DNA from: Gammaproteobacteria bacterium
Lineage (GTDB): Bacteria > Pseudomonadota > Gammaproteobacteria > PS1 > Pseudothioglobaceae
Direction: 5' to 3'
NCBI GenBank assembly: GCA_029243595.1
Contig: JAQWRQ010000027.1
Coordinates: 1-61,462 of the forward strand
Length of the DNA: 61,462 nt
Shown one piece after another: positions 18,173 through 27,147 of the stretch. The stretch's first letter is position 1. Each line of letters opens with the position of its first letter. Position numbers and translations under genes: made by a program. Under the pieces are notes generated by a model. The model saw only the letters and a list, made by a program, of their open reading frames with translations. It was not told the origin of the DNA and did not search any database.

Positions 18173-19714
18173 ATGGCCATACAACGTGCTCTAATCAGTG
18201 TTTCTGATAAAACTGGTATTATCGAATTAGCCCAGGCTTTGGCTGATAAAAATATCGAAATCCTTTCAACAGGTGGCACAGCCAAGCTGTTGGCCGATAA
18301 TAACATCCCAGTGATCGAAGTATCAGACTACACAGGCTTTCCTGAGATGATGGCAGGTCGTGTTAAAACGCTTAATCCAAAAATTCATGGTGGCATTCTA
18401 GCGCGTCGTGGCCTTGATGAAGGTGTGATGGCTGAGAATGATATTAATCCTATTGATTTGGTTGTTGTTAATTTATACCCTTTTCAGGCAACCATTGCAA
18501 ACCCTGATTGCACACTAGAAGACGCGATTGAAAATATCGATATCGGTGGCCCGGCAATGCTTAGATCAAGTGCAAAAAATCATGCCTCAGTTACGGTTGT
18601 GGTAGATGCCTCTGATTATCAAACAGTGATTGATGAGATCAACGCAAGTGGTGATACATCGCTTGAGACGCGCACAAAACTAGCACTCAAAACTTTTGAA
18701 CATACAGCGCAGTATGATGGCGCTATTGCTAACTATCTTGGTAAAGAAGAAGATGGATTCTCAAACACCATGAATCTTCAATTTCACAAAACTCAATCAA
18801 TGCGCTATGGTGAAAACCCACATCAAAATGCAGCATTCTATGTGGAAAACAACATTGCCGAATCTTGCGTTGCATCAAGCACACAATTCCAAGGTAAAGA
18901 AATGTCATTCAACAACATGGCCGATGCCGATGCCGCGCTTGAGTGTGTGCGTAGTTTTGATGCACCAGCTTGTGTGATTGTTAAGCATGCTAACCCTTGT
19001 GGTGTTGCAGTGAGAGACAACATTCATAACGCTTATTTAGATGCCTTTAAAACGGATCCAACTTCAGCTTTTGGTGGCATCATCGCCTTTAACCGACCAT
19101 TGGATAAAGCGACTGCTAAAGATATTATTGATAAACAATTCGTAGAAGTAATCATCGCACCTAGTGTTGATGACGATGCCAAAGAAGCACTATCAACCAA
19201 GCAAAATGTTCGTGTATTAGAATGTGGTGATCTAAGTACTGCAAAGCCTTCGCTAGACTACAAGCGTGTTACTGGCGGCTTGTTAGTGCAAGACAAAGAT
19301 CTAGGTGTTATCACTGAAGACGACATCAAATGCGTTAGCGACATCCAGCCGACTGCTGATCAAATCAAAGATTTATTATTCGCTTGGAAAGTGGCTAAAA
19401 CCGTTAAATCAAATGCTATTGTTTACGTTAAAAATGAAATGACGATTGGTGTAGGTGCAGGGCAAATGTCACGCGTATACTCAGCCAAAATTGCTGGCAT
19501 TAAAGCTGCTGATGAAAATCTGGTAGTTGAAGGTTCAGTGATGGCATCAGACGCATTCTTCCCATTTAGAGATGGCATTGATGCAGCAGCTGAGGCCGGC
19601 ATTAAAGCCATTATTCAGCCAGGTGGCTCAATGCGTGACAATGAAGTGATTGAAGCAGCTAACGAACATGGTATTGCGATGGTGTTGACGGGAATGCGTC
19701 ATTTCAAGCACTAA
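18173..19714 (+). CDS. purH: Bifunctional AICAR transformylase / IMP cyclohydrolase
   Basis: PurH performs the last two steps of IMP synthesis. The 513 residues comprise an N-terminal MGS-like IMP cyclohydrolase domain (about 1-195, with [22 protein letters not shown] and [16 protein letters not shown]) and a C-terminal formyltransferase domain. The latter includes the KHANPCGVA active-site segment and [25 protein letters not shown]. The start follows a CAAAGGAAT ribosome-binding site. It lies downstream of fis after a 39-base gap. purD, a common neighbour, is absent; after 31 bases the convergent avtA begins, with no clear terminator between. Confidence 0.96.
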   Translation: MAIQRALISVSDKTGIIELAQALADKNIEILSTGGTAKLLADNNIPVIEVSDYTGFPEMMAGRVKTLNPKIHGGILARRGLDEGVMAENDINPIDLVVVNLYPFQATIANPDCTLEDAIENIDIGGPAMLRSSAKNHASVTVVVDASDYQTVIDEINASGDTSLETRTKLALKTFEHTAQYDGAIANYLGKEEDGFSNTMNLQFHKTQSMRYGENPHQNAAFYVENNIAESCVASSTQFQGKEMSFNNMADADAALECVRSFDAPACVIVKHANPCGVAVRDNIHNAYLDAFKTDPTSAFGGIIAFNRPLDKATAKDIIDKQFVEVIIAPSVDDDAKEALSTKQNVRVLECGDLSTAKPSLDYKRVTGGLLVQDKDLGVITEDDIKCVSDIQPTADQIKDLLFAWKVAKTVKSNAIVYVKNEMTIGVGAGQMSRVYSAKIAGIKAADENLVVEGSVMASDAFFPFRDGIDAAAEAGIKAIIQPGGSMRDNEVIEAANEHGIAMVLTGMRHFKH

Positions 19715-19745
19715 ATTCTAAGGGCGCTTTTCATCCATATTTTTG

Positions 19746-21002
19746 TTATAAGAAAATTTCATTATAGATCAATTCAAGACCTTTTCTTAAAGTTACCTCA
19801 TCTTTAGCGTAGTTGATACGAATGCATCGGTGTTGGTGTGTCCAGTTGTCATCCATGCCGATAAAGAAGTTATGCCCAGGGATGATGTAAACGTCTTTAG
19901 CCCTTAGTTGTTGATAGAGTTCTTCTGAGGTAATCTTTAAATCTGGAAACCAGATCCACATAAAAAATGCGCCTTCGAGCTTGTGTAATTTTGCGCTAGT
20001 GCCGCCAAATATTTCATAAAAAATGGCTTTTGCAGTTTCGGCCTTGTCTTGGTAAAAAGTCTTAACCACATTATTTGCCAAATGCAGTATTTCTTGATTT
20101 TGTACCAGTCGTGTTACCAGGGTTGGCCCAACACTACTTGGTGCTAAGGTTAGTATTCCGCTCACTCTACTCATGGCTTCAATGGTCTCGTGATTAGCAA
20201 TCACAATGCCTGTGCGAATGCCGGGCAACCCCAGCTTAGACAGTGACATACATAAGACAGTGTTGTCATTCCAGCTGAGTGTTGCATCGGTATAGATTGC
20301 GCCTGGGAATGGATTTCCGTAAGCATTATCAACAATTAAAGGAATGTTATGTTCTTGTGCAATTTGATCAAGCTTATCTAACTCATCATCAGTAATCACA
20401 TTACCCGTTGGGTTGGTTGGGCGCGAGATACAAATAACACCAATATTTTTTTGTTTAAGGGTTTGTGTTAGTTTGTCAAAATCAATCTGATATTTAAACT
20501 GCTGATTATCAAGCTCATGAATCTCAGGCTTGACTGATACAAACATGCCTTCTGATAAACCTTGATCAGCATAGCCAATGTATTCAGGTACGATTGGCAG
20601 CAATACCTTCTTATAACTGCCATCTGGCATTTCGCCAGCAAACAAATTAAACAAAGTAAAAAAGCTTGCTTGAGATCCGTTAGTAATAGCAATATTACCC
20701 TCATCTAAGCGCCAGCCATAATTTGTATTAAACATTTCTACCAAGGTTTGGATAAATACTTCAGAGCCTTTTGGGCCATCGTAATGGCTTAACATTTGGT
20801 CAACTTCTTTATTATCAATAAGTAACTTCAACTCATTCACAAACACTTCATGTGCTTGTGGTATTAACGCAGGGTTGCCACCGCCGAGCATAATAATATT
20901 TTCATCATTACTATGATTGGCTCTACCCAAATCATCCATTAGGCGAGTAATACCGGAATAGCGGGTAAACTTTTCACCAAATTTTGAGTAGTCTTGATTC
21001 AT
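19746..21002 (-). CDS. avtA: Valine-pyruvate aminotransferase
   Basis: AvtA is a PLP aminotransferase (transaminase C) exchanging amino groups between valine and pyruvate/alanine. The 418-residue length and the N-terminal FGEKFTRYSGITRLMDDLG match the family. The PLP lysine lies in CMSLSKLGLPGIRTG, and SRPTNPTGNVITDDELDKL and IVDNAYGNPFPG form cofactor contacts. It is a single-gene unit, convergent with purH and divergent from the unrecognised gene at 21097. Confidence 0.92.
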   Translation of the reverse strand: MNQDYSKFGEKFTRYSGITRLMDDLGRANHSNDENIIMLGGGNPALIPQAHEVFVNELKLLIDNKEVDQMLSHYDGPKGSEVFIQTLVEMFNTNYGWRLDEGNIAITNGSQASFFTLFNLFAGEMPDGSYKKVLLPIVPEYIGYADQGLSEGMFVSVKPEIHELDNQQFKYQIDFDKLTQTLKQKNIGVICISRPTNPTGNVITDDELDKLDQIAQEHNIPLIVDNAYGNPFPGAIYTDATLSWNDNTVLCMSLSKLGLPGIRTGIVIANHETIEAMSRVSGILTLAPSSVGPTLVTRLVQNQEILHLANNVVKTFYQDKAETAKAIFYEIFGGTSAKLHKLEGAFFMWIWFPDLKITSEELYQQLRAKDVYIIPGHNFFIGMDDNWTHQHRCIRINYAKDEVTLRKGLELIYNEIFL

Positions 21003-21081
21003 GGCTTTATTTTATGACAAATACCAATGGGCTTTATAAGTATAAACACACTTCACTATCGATTAAAATGACGCATCACTA

Positions 21082-21093
21082 CAAAATATTTTG
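21082..21093. repeat. 12-base perfect palindrome upstream of an unrecognised gene
   Basis: CAAAATATTTTG is a perfect inverted repeat that ends 3 bases before the ATG at 21097. It occupies the place where a ribosome-binding site would be expected. It could be an operator or a short hairpin, or a chance AT palindrome. Confidence 0.4.
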
Positions 21094-21096
21094 AAC

Positions 21097-21510
21097 ATGA
21101 GTATAGAAAAAATTACCGCTTATCCAGAAATCACCAACACCGTCATTGAAGGTGATGATGTTGTTTCCGTTACCCAAGGGGGTTACGATACTGACAAGGT
21201 AGTCGCACACATTAAAACCAGTATCGCCATGGTCAGAAGATACGAAAAAAAAGGCTACTACACCTTAGAAAAACCCGCATTCGTTGGTGAAGTGATCACC
21301 ACCTTTACTGATTTAGAAGTAAATAAAAAAGACGTGATTCGCGCTAATAACTTTATGGATATCCAAGGGTATCAAGAGTGTAATCGCGTTTGGCAACTGC
21401 CTGATGAGATGAAAGCGCAAGTTTCAGAAATGCTGTACGGCTTCTATATTACTTACGATACCGACAACTGGGAAGACTTTAGCGTCGAGCCCATTGAAAA
21501 AACAGACTAA
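21097..21510 (+). CDS. Unrecognised small acidic protein
   Basis: I do not recognise this family. From the ATG at 21097 the protein has 137 residues; a TTG two codons earlier is also open. It is acidic, has no signal peptide or membrane segment, and contains no cysteine pair except one Cys in YQECNRVW. Features are an N-terminal VIEGDDVVSVTQGGYD stretch, IAMVRRYEKKGYYTLEKP, and an aromatic acidic C-terminus (YGFYITYDTDNWEDF). The gene overlaps the 3' end of dbpA by 4 bases and is divergent from avtA. There is no recognisable Shine-Dalgarno site. Codon usage looks like that of its neighbours, so I believe it is real. Confidence 0.75.
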   Translation: MSIEKITAYPEITNTVIEGDDVVSVTQGGYDTDKVVAHIKTSIAMVRRYEKKGYYTLEKPAFVGEVITTFTDLEVNKKDVIRANNFMDIQGYQECNRVWQLPDEMKAQVSEMLYGFYITYDTDNWEDFSVEPIEKTD

Positions 21511-22892
21511 GAGAGAATTCTCACTCTAAATGATCGGCCTTTGAGTTTGTCATTGCTGATTTTCTTAAGCGCCACTTTTACCAGTTCTGAGCTTACCGCC
21601 ACATAAGACCAATTACTCGATACGTTGATCTTGCCGATTTTGTCGCCAGGAATACCACCCTTACCCGTTAAACCACCAACAATATCACCAGGGCGAAGTT
21701 TTTGTTTTTTGCCACCATCAATCTTCAGTGTGGTCATTAGTGGTTTTTTAATTGGCTTATCTAGGTAACTATCGCTCGGTAGTGGATCAGTGTATCGGTC
21801 AAAATCAATATCTAGCTCTAAAGCATCCAGTTTGTGGGTTTCTCTATCACCATACAAAGTACAAGCAATACCACTACGCCCTGCTCTGCCAGTACGGCCA
21901 ATACGATGTACGTGTACTTCAGGATCGTGCGCAATATTAAAATTGACCACCATATCCAGCGCATCAATATCCAAACCACGCGCTGCGACATCAGTCGCCA
22001 CTAAAACCGACACACTTTTGTTTGAGAATCGAATCAGTGCTTGATCGCGCTCTCGCTGATCGAGATCGCCATGGATTGCTAACGCATAAAAACCATAATA
22101 AATAAGTTCATCGGCCACATCCTGCGTATCAATCTTGGTATTACAAAATACCAAAGCAGAGATAGGTTTGTGCTTAGCTAATAACAACCGTAAAGCGGTC
22201 ATGCGGTCATCCGCACTATTGGCTTTATGAAAATACTGTTTAATGGTAGATTCCTCATGGGCAGAAGGTGCCTCAACCATGGCAGGATTTTGCATCACTC
22301 GCTCGGCAATGCTGGCAATTTCATCGGGGAAAGTAGCGCTAAATAATAAGGTTTGGCGCTTTTTAGGAATTTTTTCAATAATTTCATCAATGGTATCTTG
22401 AAAGCCCATATCTAGCATACGGTCTGCCTCGTCCAACACCAATGTAGTAATATGATCTAGCTTGAGTGTTTTCTTACGCAAGTGTTCTTCAATACGCCCT
22501 GGTGTGCCAACTACAATATGCACACCATGTTCTAATGAGCCAATTTGCGGGCCAAACGGTGCACCACCACAAAGGGTTAATACTTTAATATTATGGATTG
22601 CTCTGGCCAGTTTGCGTATTTCAGCAGCTACTTGATCAGCCAACTCACGTGTTGGGCATAGCACGATTGATTGCGCTTTAAAAGATTTAACATCAAGCTT
22701 CTGCAGCAAACCCAAACCAAAGGCTGCGGTTTTACCCGAGCCAGTTTTGCCTTGGCCAATCACATCTTCACCTGACAATATTGCCGGCAAGCTTAGCGCC
22801 TGGATTGGTGTCATCGACTCATAGCCCAATGAGTCCAGGTTCTTTAATAAATCAGGATGTAAATCTAGCGATGAAAAATCAGTGGTACTCAC
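21507..22892 (-). CDS. dbpA: ATP-dependent RNA helicase DbpA
   Basis: DbpA is a DEAD-box helicase that acts in late 50S assembly and in Escherichia coli is targeted to hairpin 92 of 23S rRNA. The 461 residues contain the Q motif region, Walker A GQGKTGSGKTAAF, LVLDEADRMLDMGF, LFSATFP, and HRIGRTGRAGRSG. The C-terminal RNA-binding domain (about 385-461: LRPGDIVGGLTGKGGIPGDKIGKI, YVAV, KLKGRSFRVR) identifies DbpA specifically. It is convergent with the unrecognised gene at 21097, overlapping it by 4 bases. Confidence 0.94.
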   Translation of the reverse strand: MSTTDFSSLDLHPDLLKNLDSLGYESMTPIQALSLPAILSGEDVIGQGKTGSGKTAAFGLGLLQKLDVKSFKAQSIVLCPTRELADQVAAEIRKLARAIHNIKVLTLCGGAPFGPQIGSLEHGVHIVVGTPGRIEEHLRKKTLKLDHITTLVLDEADRMLDMGFQDTIDEIIEKIPKKRQTLLFSATFPDEIASIAERVMQNPAMVEAPSAHEESTIKQYFHKANSADDRMTALRLLLAKHKPISALVFCNTKIDTQDVADELIYYGFYALAIHGDLDQRERDQALIRFSNKSVSVLVATDVAARGLDIDALDMVVNFNIAHDPEVHVHRIGRTGRAGRSGIACTLYGDRETHKLDALELDIDFDRYTDPLPSDSYLDKPIKKPLMTTLKIDGGKKQKLRPGDIVGGLTGKGGIPGDKIGKINVSSNWSYVAVSSELVKVALKKISNDKLKGRSFRVRILS

Positions 22893-22928
22893 AATGGATG
22901 CTCGAAAATAAGATAGAAGGATTTTACC

Positions 22929-23033
22929 TTAATCTACAATGTTAATATCAATGCCCTGCTCTAGCAACTCTAGCTGTCGTACTTTGAGGTAATCGCCAAA
23001 TCTAGAAAAATATGACAAGAATCGAGTGTTCAT
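22929..23033 (-). CDS. Possible 34-residue small protein
   Basis: A short ORF fills much of the 260-base gap between dbpA and the 6S RNA. It runs from ATG at 23031-23033 to TAA at 22929-22931 on the minus strand and encodes 34 residues, with an N-terminal MNTRFLSYFSRFGDY and a charged amphipathic VRQLELLEQGIDI segment. The composition (aromatic, basic, then Leu/Glu helix-like) looks coding rather than random. A weak AAAG lies upstream and no strong ribosome-binding site is evident. The rest of the gap holds nothing I recognise. Confidence 0.5.
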   Translation of the reverse strand: MNTRFLSYFSRFGDYLKVRQLELLEQGIDINIVD

Positions 23034-23141
23034 AATACTTTCAAATAGCCTAAACTTTTTTAATACTACCCCTATTATTAATGGATATATCACTTTATTT
23101 ATACAAAAAAGTTGGTTAATGGCCGTTCAAGCGGTGATAAT

Positions 23142-23147
23142 TATAAT
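23142..23147 (+). promoter_or_regulatory. Probable -10 element for 6S RNA
   Basis: A consensus TATAAT lies about 6 bases before the predicted 5' end of the 6S RNA terminal stem. No good -35 match is seen at 16-18 bases upstream; the sequence there is GC-richer (ATGGCC). Confidence 0.5.
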
Positions 23148-23152
23148 TGTCT

Positions 23153-23321
23153 GTTGTGTTTGTTGTTGACTATATCCCCTGAGCCGATAAATAAACAAAC
23201 CAGGATTCGCGATAGCTTACTATTGTGCAAGCCCACCAAGAAGTGGGAAGCCTGCGGTAATCTTCTACTTTCCGCCTTGAGCCTTATGGTTCAGGTTTCT
23301 GTTCAACGCGATACAATGGAC
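23153..23321 (+). ncRNA. ssrS: 6S RNA
   Basis: 6S RNA mimics an open promoter and sequesters sigma-70 RNA polymerase. The diagnostic CCCCTGAGCCGATA on the 5' side of the central bubble is at 23176-23189. On the 3' side, CCTTGAGCC and GGTTCAGG (about 23276-23298) form the hairpin seen in gammaproteobacterial 6S. The ends can pair: TTGT at 23154 with ACAA near 23313, and GTTG with CAAC. The length, about 169 nt, is close to the usual 180. The gene lies directly upstream of the 5-formyltetrahydrofolate cyclo-ligase gene, as ssrS does in Escherichia coli. The ends are approximate. Confidence 0.9.
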
Positions 23322-23369
23322 CCTTCTTATCTTTAGTTTCTCTTTAATACTTCAGTTATAATCCCTAGC

Positions 23370-23924
23370 ATGAAGACGCTTAGACAATCTATTCGCATCC
23401 AAAGACGTTCAATCTCAGCTTCTGATCGAGAGAGATCTGCCAAGCAATTATTAGCTCAAGTTAAAAAATTAACAAATTTTCAAAATGGAAAAAAAATTGC
23501 CCTTTATTTGCCAAATGATGGCGAAATTGACACAAAATACATACAAAACTTCTTCAAAAATAGGGGTTTTAGCATTTATTTACCGATATTAGTCGGTAAA
23601 AGTCTTAAATTTTCAAAAGTTGGTAAAAATTTCAGAAAAAATCGATATGGCATTAATGAGCCTGTTTCTACTGATATTTTGAACGCCAATCAGCTTAATA
23701 TTATCTTTATGCCGTTAGTAGGTTTTGATCAATTCAAAAATCGCATTGGTATGGGCGGTGGTTTTTATGATCGAACCTTAAGCTTTAAAGCACGACAACA
23801 AAATTATAAAAATCCTAAGCTCTATGGGTTGGCTTTTGATTGTCAAGAAGTGGCTAAGCTCAATGTAAAGTCATGGGATGTGCCGTTAGATGCAGTCATC
23901 ACACCAACTACAATTTACCGGTAG
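23370..23924 (+). CDS. ygfA: 5-formyltetrahydrofolate cyclo-ligase
   Basis: This enzyme converts 5-formyl-THF to 5,10-methenyl-THF using ATP. The 184-residue length is normal. An N-terminal LRQSIRIQRRSIS binding segment, LPNDGEIDTKYI and the C-terminal nucleotide-binding motif RIGMGGGFYDRTL are visible. It follows the 6S RNA after about 48 bases and is probably cotranscribed with it, as in other gammaproteobacteria. Its last 17 bases overlap the convergent ubiH-family gene. Confidence 0.93.
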   Translation: MKTLRQSIRIQRRSISASDRERSAKQLLAQVKKLTNFQNGKKIALYLPNDGEIDTKYIQNFFKNRGFSIYLPILVGKSLKFSKVGKNFRKNRYGINEPVSTDILNANQLNIIFMPLVGFDQFKNRIGMGGGFYDRTLSFKARQQNYKNPKLYGLAFDCQEVAKLNVKSWDVPLDAVITPTTIYR

Positions 23925-25065
23925 CGTGCGCTTGAAAAAAAGACTTTAGTGTCGGGTTTTCATTAATTAAATTCATGCCAAAACCACGTAGCCAGCGAAG
24001 TGGTTCATTGTTTTCTTTATAAATCCAATTTAACCCAGTCATGGTTTTTGCCATTAATTCGTTATCGAGTCGGCGTGCTCTGGCATAAGTGCGTAATACG
24101 CCATAATTACCAAGCGATTTAGCGCTGTCACGTAGTTGATTAGAGAGTTCTTCAACATCTGCAAAGCCTAGGTTAACCCCTTGCCCTGCTAATGGATGAA
24201 TGTTGTGCGCTGCATCACCAATAAGAGCAATATTTGCTTTAACATAATCCTTAGCGCTGCGTTCAATCAGTGGAAAGGCTTGAACCTCGCTTAACACTTC
24301 AAACCGGCCAAAGCGATATTCAACCCCTGCTGATAGTCGGTCAGCAAAATCCTGTGTAGACAACGCCACTAGCTCATCTGCCAGATGGTTTTCTGCAGAC
24401 CAGACGATTGATGCCTCATGATCACTCAGCGGTAATAAGGCAATAATGCTGTCGGACAAAAACCGTTGCCAAGTGGTTTGTTCAAATTTTTGACTTGATC
24501 GAATATTGCATACAATGGCTTTTTGCTGATAATTGGTTTCACTAAATTCGATGTGTGCCAGATTACGAATACGTGAACGTGCACCATCAGCACCAATGAG
24601 TAAACCACAAGATAACGACTGGTCATCATCAAGTTTTAGCTGATAGCCTTTTTCAGTTTTTTCAATGTCATCAAGTTTTGCACTGATAAACGTCACTTTA
24701 GTATCATTTAAGGCTGTGAACATAGCTGATTGAATCGCATCGTTTTCAACAATATGGCCTAGATGGGTTAGGTCATCATCAGTGGCGTTAAAGTCTAAAT
24801 TGCCATGAGAATTTTGATCCCACACCTTGGTTTGGGTAAAGGCATGTTTGCGTTTGATTAAATCCCAAACACCAATGCTTTGTAAAAAGGATTCTGAAGT
24901 AGGAGTGATGGCGCTAACACGTGTGTGAAAATCTTTGTTTAGCTTTGGATTGGGATTGTTTGGCTCAATAATAGCAATCGTGGCGTTGGTTTTTTGCGAC
25001 ATGCTGAGTGCAAATGCTTGCCCAACCATGCCGCCACCAACAATCACCACATCAAAGTTATTCAT
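23908..25065 (-). CDS. ubiH: UbiH/UbiF/VisC-family FAD-dependent hydroxylase
   Basis: This flavin monooxygenase belongs to the ubiquinone ring-hydroxylase family. I place the start at the ATG at 25065 (385 residues, MNNFDVVIVGGG), because an AGGAG lies 6 bases upstream; an earlier TTG would overlap that site. The FAD motif is VVIVGGGMVGQAFALSM; GADGARSRIR and the C-terminal GDAAHNIHPLAGQGVNLGFADVEEL are the family's DG and GD motifs. Which ring position it hydroxylates (UbiH, UbiI or UbiF) cannot be decided from sequence alone. It overlaps pmbA by 8 bases. Confidence 0.87.
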   Translation of the reverse strand: MNNFDVVIVGGGMVGQAFALSMSQKTNATIAIIEPNNPNPKLNKDFHTRVSAITPTSESFLQSIGVWDLIKRKHAFTQTKVWDQNSHGNLDFNATDDDLTHLGHIVENDAIQSAMFTALNDTKVTFISAKLDDIEKTEKGYQLKLDDDQSLSCGLLIGADGARSRIRNLAHIEFSETNYQQKAIVCNIRSSQKFEQTTWQRFLSDSIIALLPLSDHEASIVWSAENHLADELVALSTQDFADRLSAGVEYRFGRFEVLSEVQAFPLIERSAKDYVKANIALIGDAAHNIHPLAGQGVNLGFADVEELSNQLRDSAKSLGNYGVLRTYARARRLDNELMAKTMTGLNWIYKENNEPLRWLRGFGMNLINENPTLKSFFQAHATGKL

Positions 25066-26380
25066 TGGCTTCTCCTGCAATGGTCATTTGCTTGATCAAT
25101 ACCGAGCCCACTTTCATATTACTGCGCTGATCAACATCATTGCCCACATGGACAACACCTAAAAGCATGTCTTTAAGATTGCCAGCAATGGTTAGGCCTG
25201 AAACCGGGTATTGGATTTCACCATTTTCTACCCAAAAACCGAGTGCGCCACGAGAATAATCACCCGTTGTGGCATTCACCCCTTGCCCCATAAGTTCGGT
25301 CACTACTAGGCCCTTACCCATGTCTTTAATAATCTCATCTAGTCCGCCATCAAAATTGGCTTCAATCATAACATTATTAGTGCCACCGGCATTAGCCGTG
25401 GTTTTTAAACCGAGTTGATTGGCAGAATATTGCCCCATTACGTAACTACATACTCGGCCGTCTTTAACAAAATATTGCTCGCGTTTTAACACGCCGTCTC
25501 GATCAAAAGCTTTAGCTCCTAATGTTTTTTTAACAAAAGGATTCTCAAACAAACTGATGTTTTCTGGCAAGACGATTTGATCAATACTGTTTAATAAAAA
25601 AGTCGATTTTTTGTATTGTCTTGAACCTCCTAAGGCGCCTAAAAGCTGTGCGAATAATCCACCCGATAATCTCGATGTAAAAATTACTGGGCACTTTTGA
25701 GAAGGCAGTGAGCGAGCACCGAGTTTTTCCTGTACCAATTCAGCGGCTTTAACGCCTACTTGTGTTGGCGTTTGCATATCGCTTGCATCCAGCGCTGTGG
25801 TGTATTCATAAGCTGTTTGCATGTCGTCATCACGCTTGGCAATAAGCGAACAATTAAGTGAGTGACGTGTACTGCTTTGTGAAGCAATTAAACCGTTGGA
25901 GTTGGCGTACAAGCCTTCACCTTGAAAGCTGGAAACTTCTGCACCTTCAGAGTTATCAATTTCAGATTGTTCTAGGGCAATTGCTTCACATTCCTTAGCA
26001 AGGTTAATACTGTGCTGTGCATCTAAATCCCAAGGGTGATAAAGGTCTAAATCTGGCGCATCAAATGCCATTAGTTCTTTTGGCGCTAGGCCATTAAAAG
26101 GGTCGTCTTGTGTGTATTTTGCAATCAAGCAGGCAGACTCAATGGTTTTATTAAGGCTGTCTTTACTTAGGTCGACACTTGAGGCATGGCCTTTTTTTTG
26201 ACCTAAAAAAACATTAATCTCAAAACTTTTGTCTAGGTGGTACTGCAACGTTTCTACTTCGCCAAGCCTAACTGCAGTCGAAACGCCTGAGCTTGATCCT
26301 AATGATATTTCATAATCACTAACGTTGTATTTTTTGAGTAGCTCGATGGCTAATTGTGCGGTTTGTTCTAAAGATGACAT
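25058..26380 (-). CDS. pmbA: Metalloprotease TldE/PmbA
   Basis: PmbA (TldE) pairs with TldD to form a heteromeric metalloprotease that matures microcins and degrades the CcdA antitoxin in Escherichia coli. In the known complex TldD carries the metal site. The 440 residues match the family. The C-terminal conserved segment includes GLVVTELMGQGVNATTGDYSRGALGFWVENGEIQYPVSGLTIAGN. TldD is not in this window. The gene follows the TauE/SafE-like gene after 8 bases. Confidence 0.93.
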   Translation of the reverse strand: MSSLEQTAQLAIELLKKYNVSDYEISLGSSSGVSTAVRLGEVETLQYHLDKSFEINVFLGQKKGHASSVDLSKDSLNKTIESACLIAKYTQDDPFNGLAPKELMAFDAPDLDLYHPWDLDAQHSINLAKECEAIALEQSEIDNSEGAEVSSFQGEGLYANSNGLIASQSSTRHSLNCSLIAKRDDDMQTAYEYTTALDASDMQTPTQVGVKAAELVQEKLGARSLPSQKCPVIFTSRLSGGLFAQLLGALGGSRQYKKSTFLLNSIDQIVLPENISLFENPFVKKTLGAKAFDRDGVLKREQYFVKDGRVCSYVMGQYSANQLGLKTTANAGGTNNVMIEANFDGGLDEIIKDMGKGLVVTELMGQGVNATTGDYSRGALGFWVENGEIQYPVSGLTIAGNLKDMLLGVVHVGNDVDQRSNMKVGSVLIKQMTIAGEANE

Positions 26381-26388
26381 GGGTAGAA

Positions 26389-27147
26389 TTATACTAAGTA
26401 ATCTAAATCAGTTGGCTGTGGAAATTCAGTTGAATGATGTGAATGCTGAATATCAAGTATGAGCGATTTGGCTGGCGTCCATAAAGCAAAGATACCTAGA
26501 GTAATAATCATTGCACCAGAGAGTTTTCTTACTAAAGGTTTTTTAATGGCTTCGCTTAGTTTTGAAGAAAACCCTGCCATTAACAATAAACTGGGCAATG
26601 TACCTAGCCCAAAAGCCAACATAATTAACCCGCCTTGAACAGTAGAGCCAGATAGTGCGGCAAAACTCAGCGCGCCATAAACCAAGCCACAAGGAATTCC
26701 GCCCCAAAATAATCCCACCAAAAAGGCGCTTTTTAAACTGGTCACTGGTAAGAATTTTTGGCTAATAGGCTGTAACTTTGCCCAAAGTTTAGCGCCAACT
26801 TTTTCCAACAATTGTATGCCAGCATACCAATTAGCGATATACAAACCTACTAATATCATTAGCACGCCTGAGAAAATCCTTAGCGCATGATCAAGCGCAC
26901 TCATTTTTAACATGTTTGAAAGCAACTCACCAGCCAAACCAAAAATAGCACCCATTAGGATATAACTAAGAATCCGACCCGTGTTGTAATTAAGGTGATA
27001 TAAGGATGTTTTTTTAGCGTTAGATCTAAGCTCTGCTGGCAGAGCTGAAGTCAGTAGTGCAACCACGCCACCACACATACCCAAACAATGCACACCACCC
27101 AACAAGCCCATCAAAAAGACAATGGTTAGCGTGTTTATATCGATCAT
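26389..27147 (-). CDS. Membrane protein of the TauE/SafE-like / DsbD_2 transmembrane family
   Basis: The 252-residue protein has about six hydrophobic segments. The N-terminal FLMGLLGGVHCLGMCGGVVALL carries the HCLGMCGG motif of the family annotated as sulfite exporter TauE/SafE or cytochrome biogenesis transmembrane protein, often found near cbb3 oxidase assembly genes. The two cysteines flanking Gly-Met could bind metal or a thiol, but this is inference. A second conserved block is GLFWGGIPCGLVYGAL. It starts within the corC stop (ATGA, 4-base overlap). Its substrate is unknown; a sulfur role would suit the suspected lifestyle but is not shown. Confidence 0.8.
   Translation of the reverse strand: MIDINTLTIVFLMGLLGGVHCLGMCGGVVALLTSALPAELRSNAKKTSLYHLNYNTGRILSYILMGAIFGLAGELLSNMLKMSALDHALRIFSGVLMILVGLYIANWYAGIQLLEKVGAKLWAKLQPISQKFLPVTSLKSAFLVGLFWGGIPCGLVYGALSFAALSGSTVQGGLIMLAFGLGTLPSLLLMAGFSSKLSEAIKKPLVRKLSGAMIITLGIFALWTPAKSLILDIQHSHHSTEFPQPTDLDYLV

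Noticed and set aside
20468-20704. Minus-strand 78-residue ORF inside avtA
   Set aside because: It is an out-of-frame reading of avtA, Leu/Cys-rich without motif or ribosome-binding site.
26389-27147. Firm assignment of the membrane protein as a sulfite exporter
   Set aside because: The family label TauE/SafE covers many unrelated substrates, and the HCLGMCGG pattern is shared with cytochrome-assembly proteins; no sulfur genes are adjacent.
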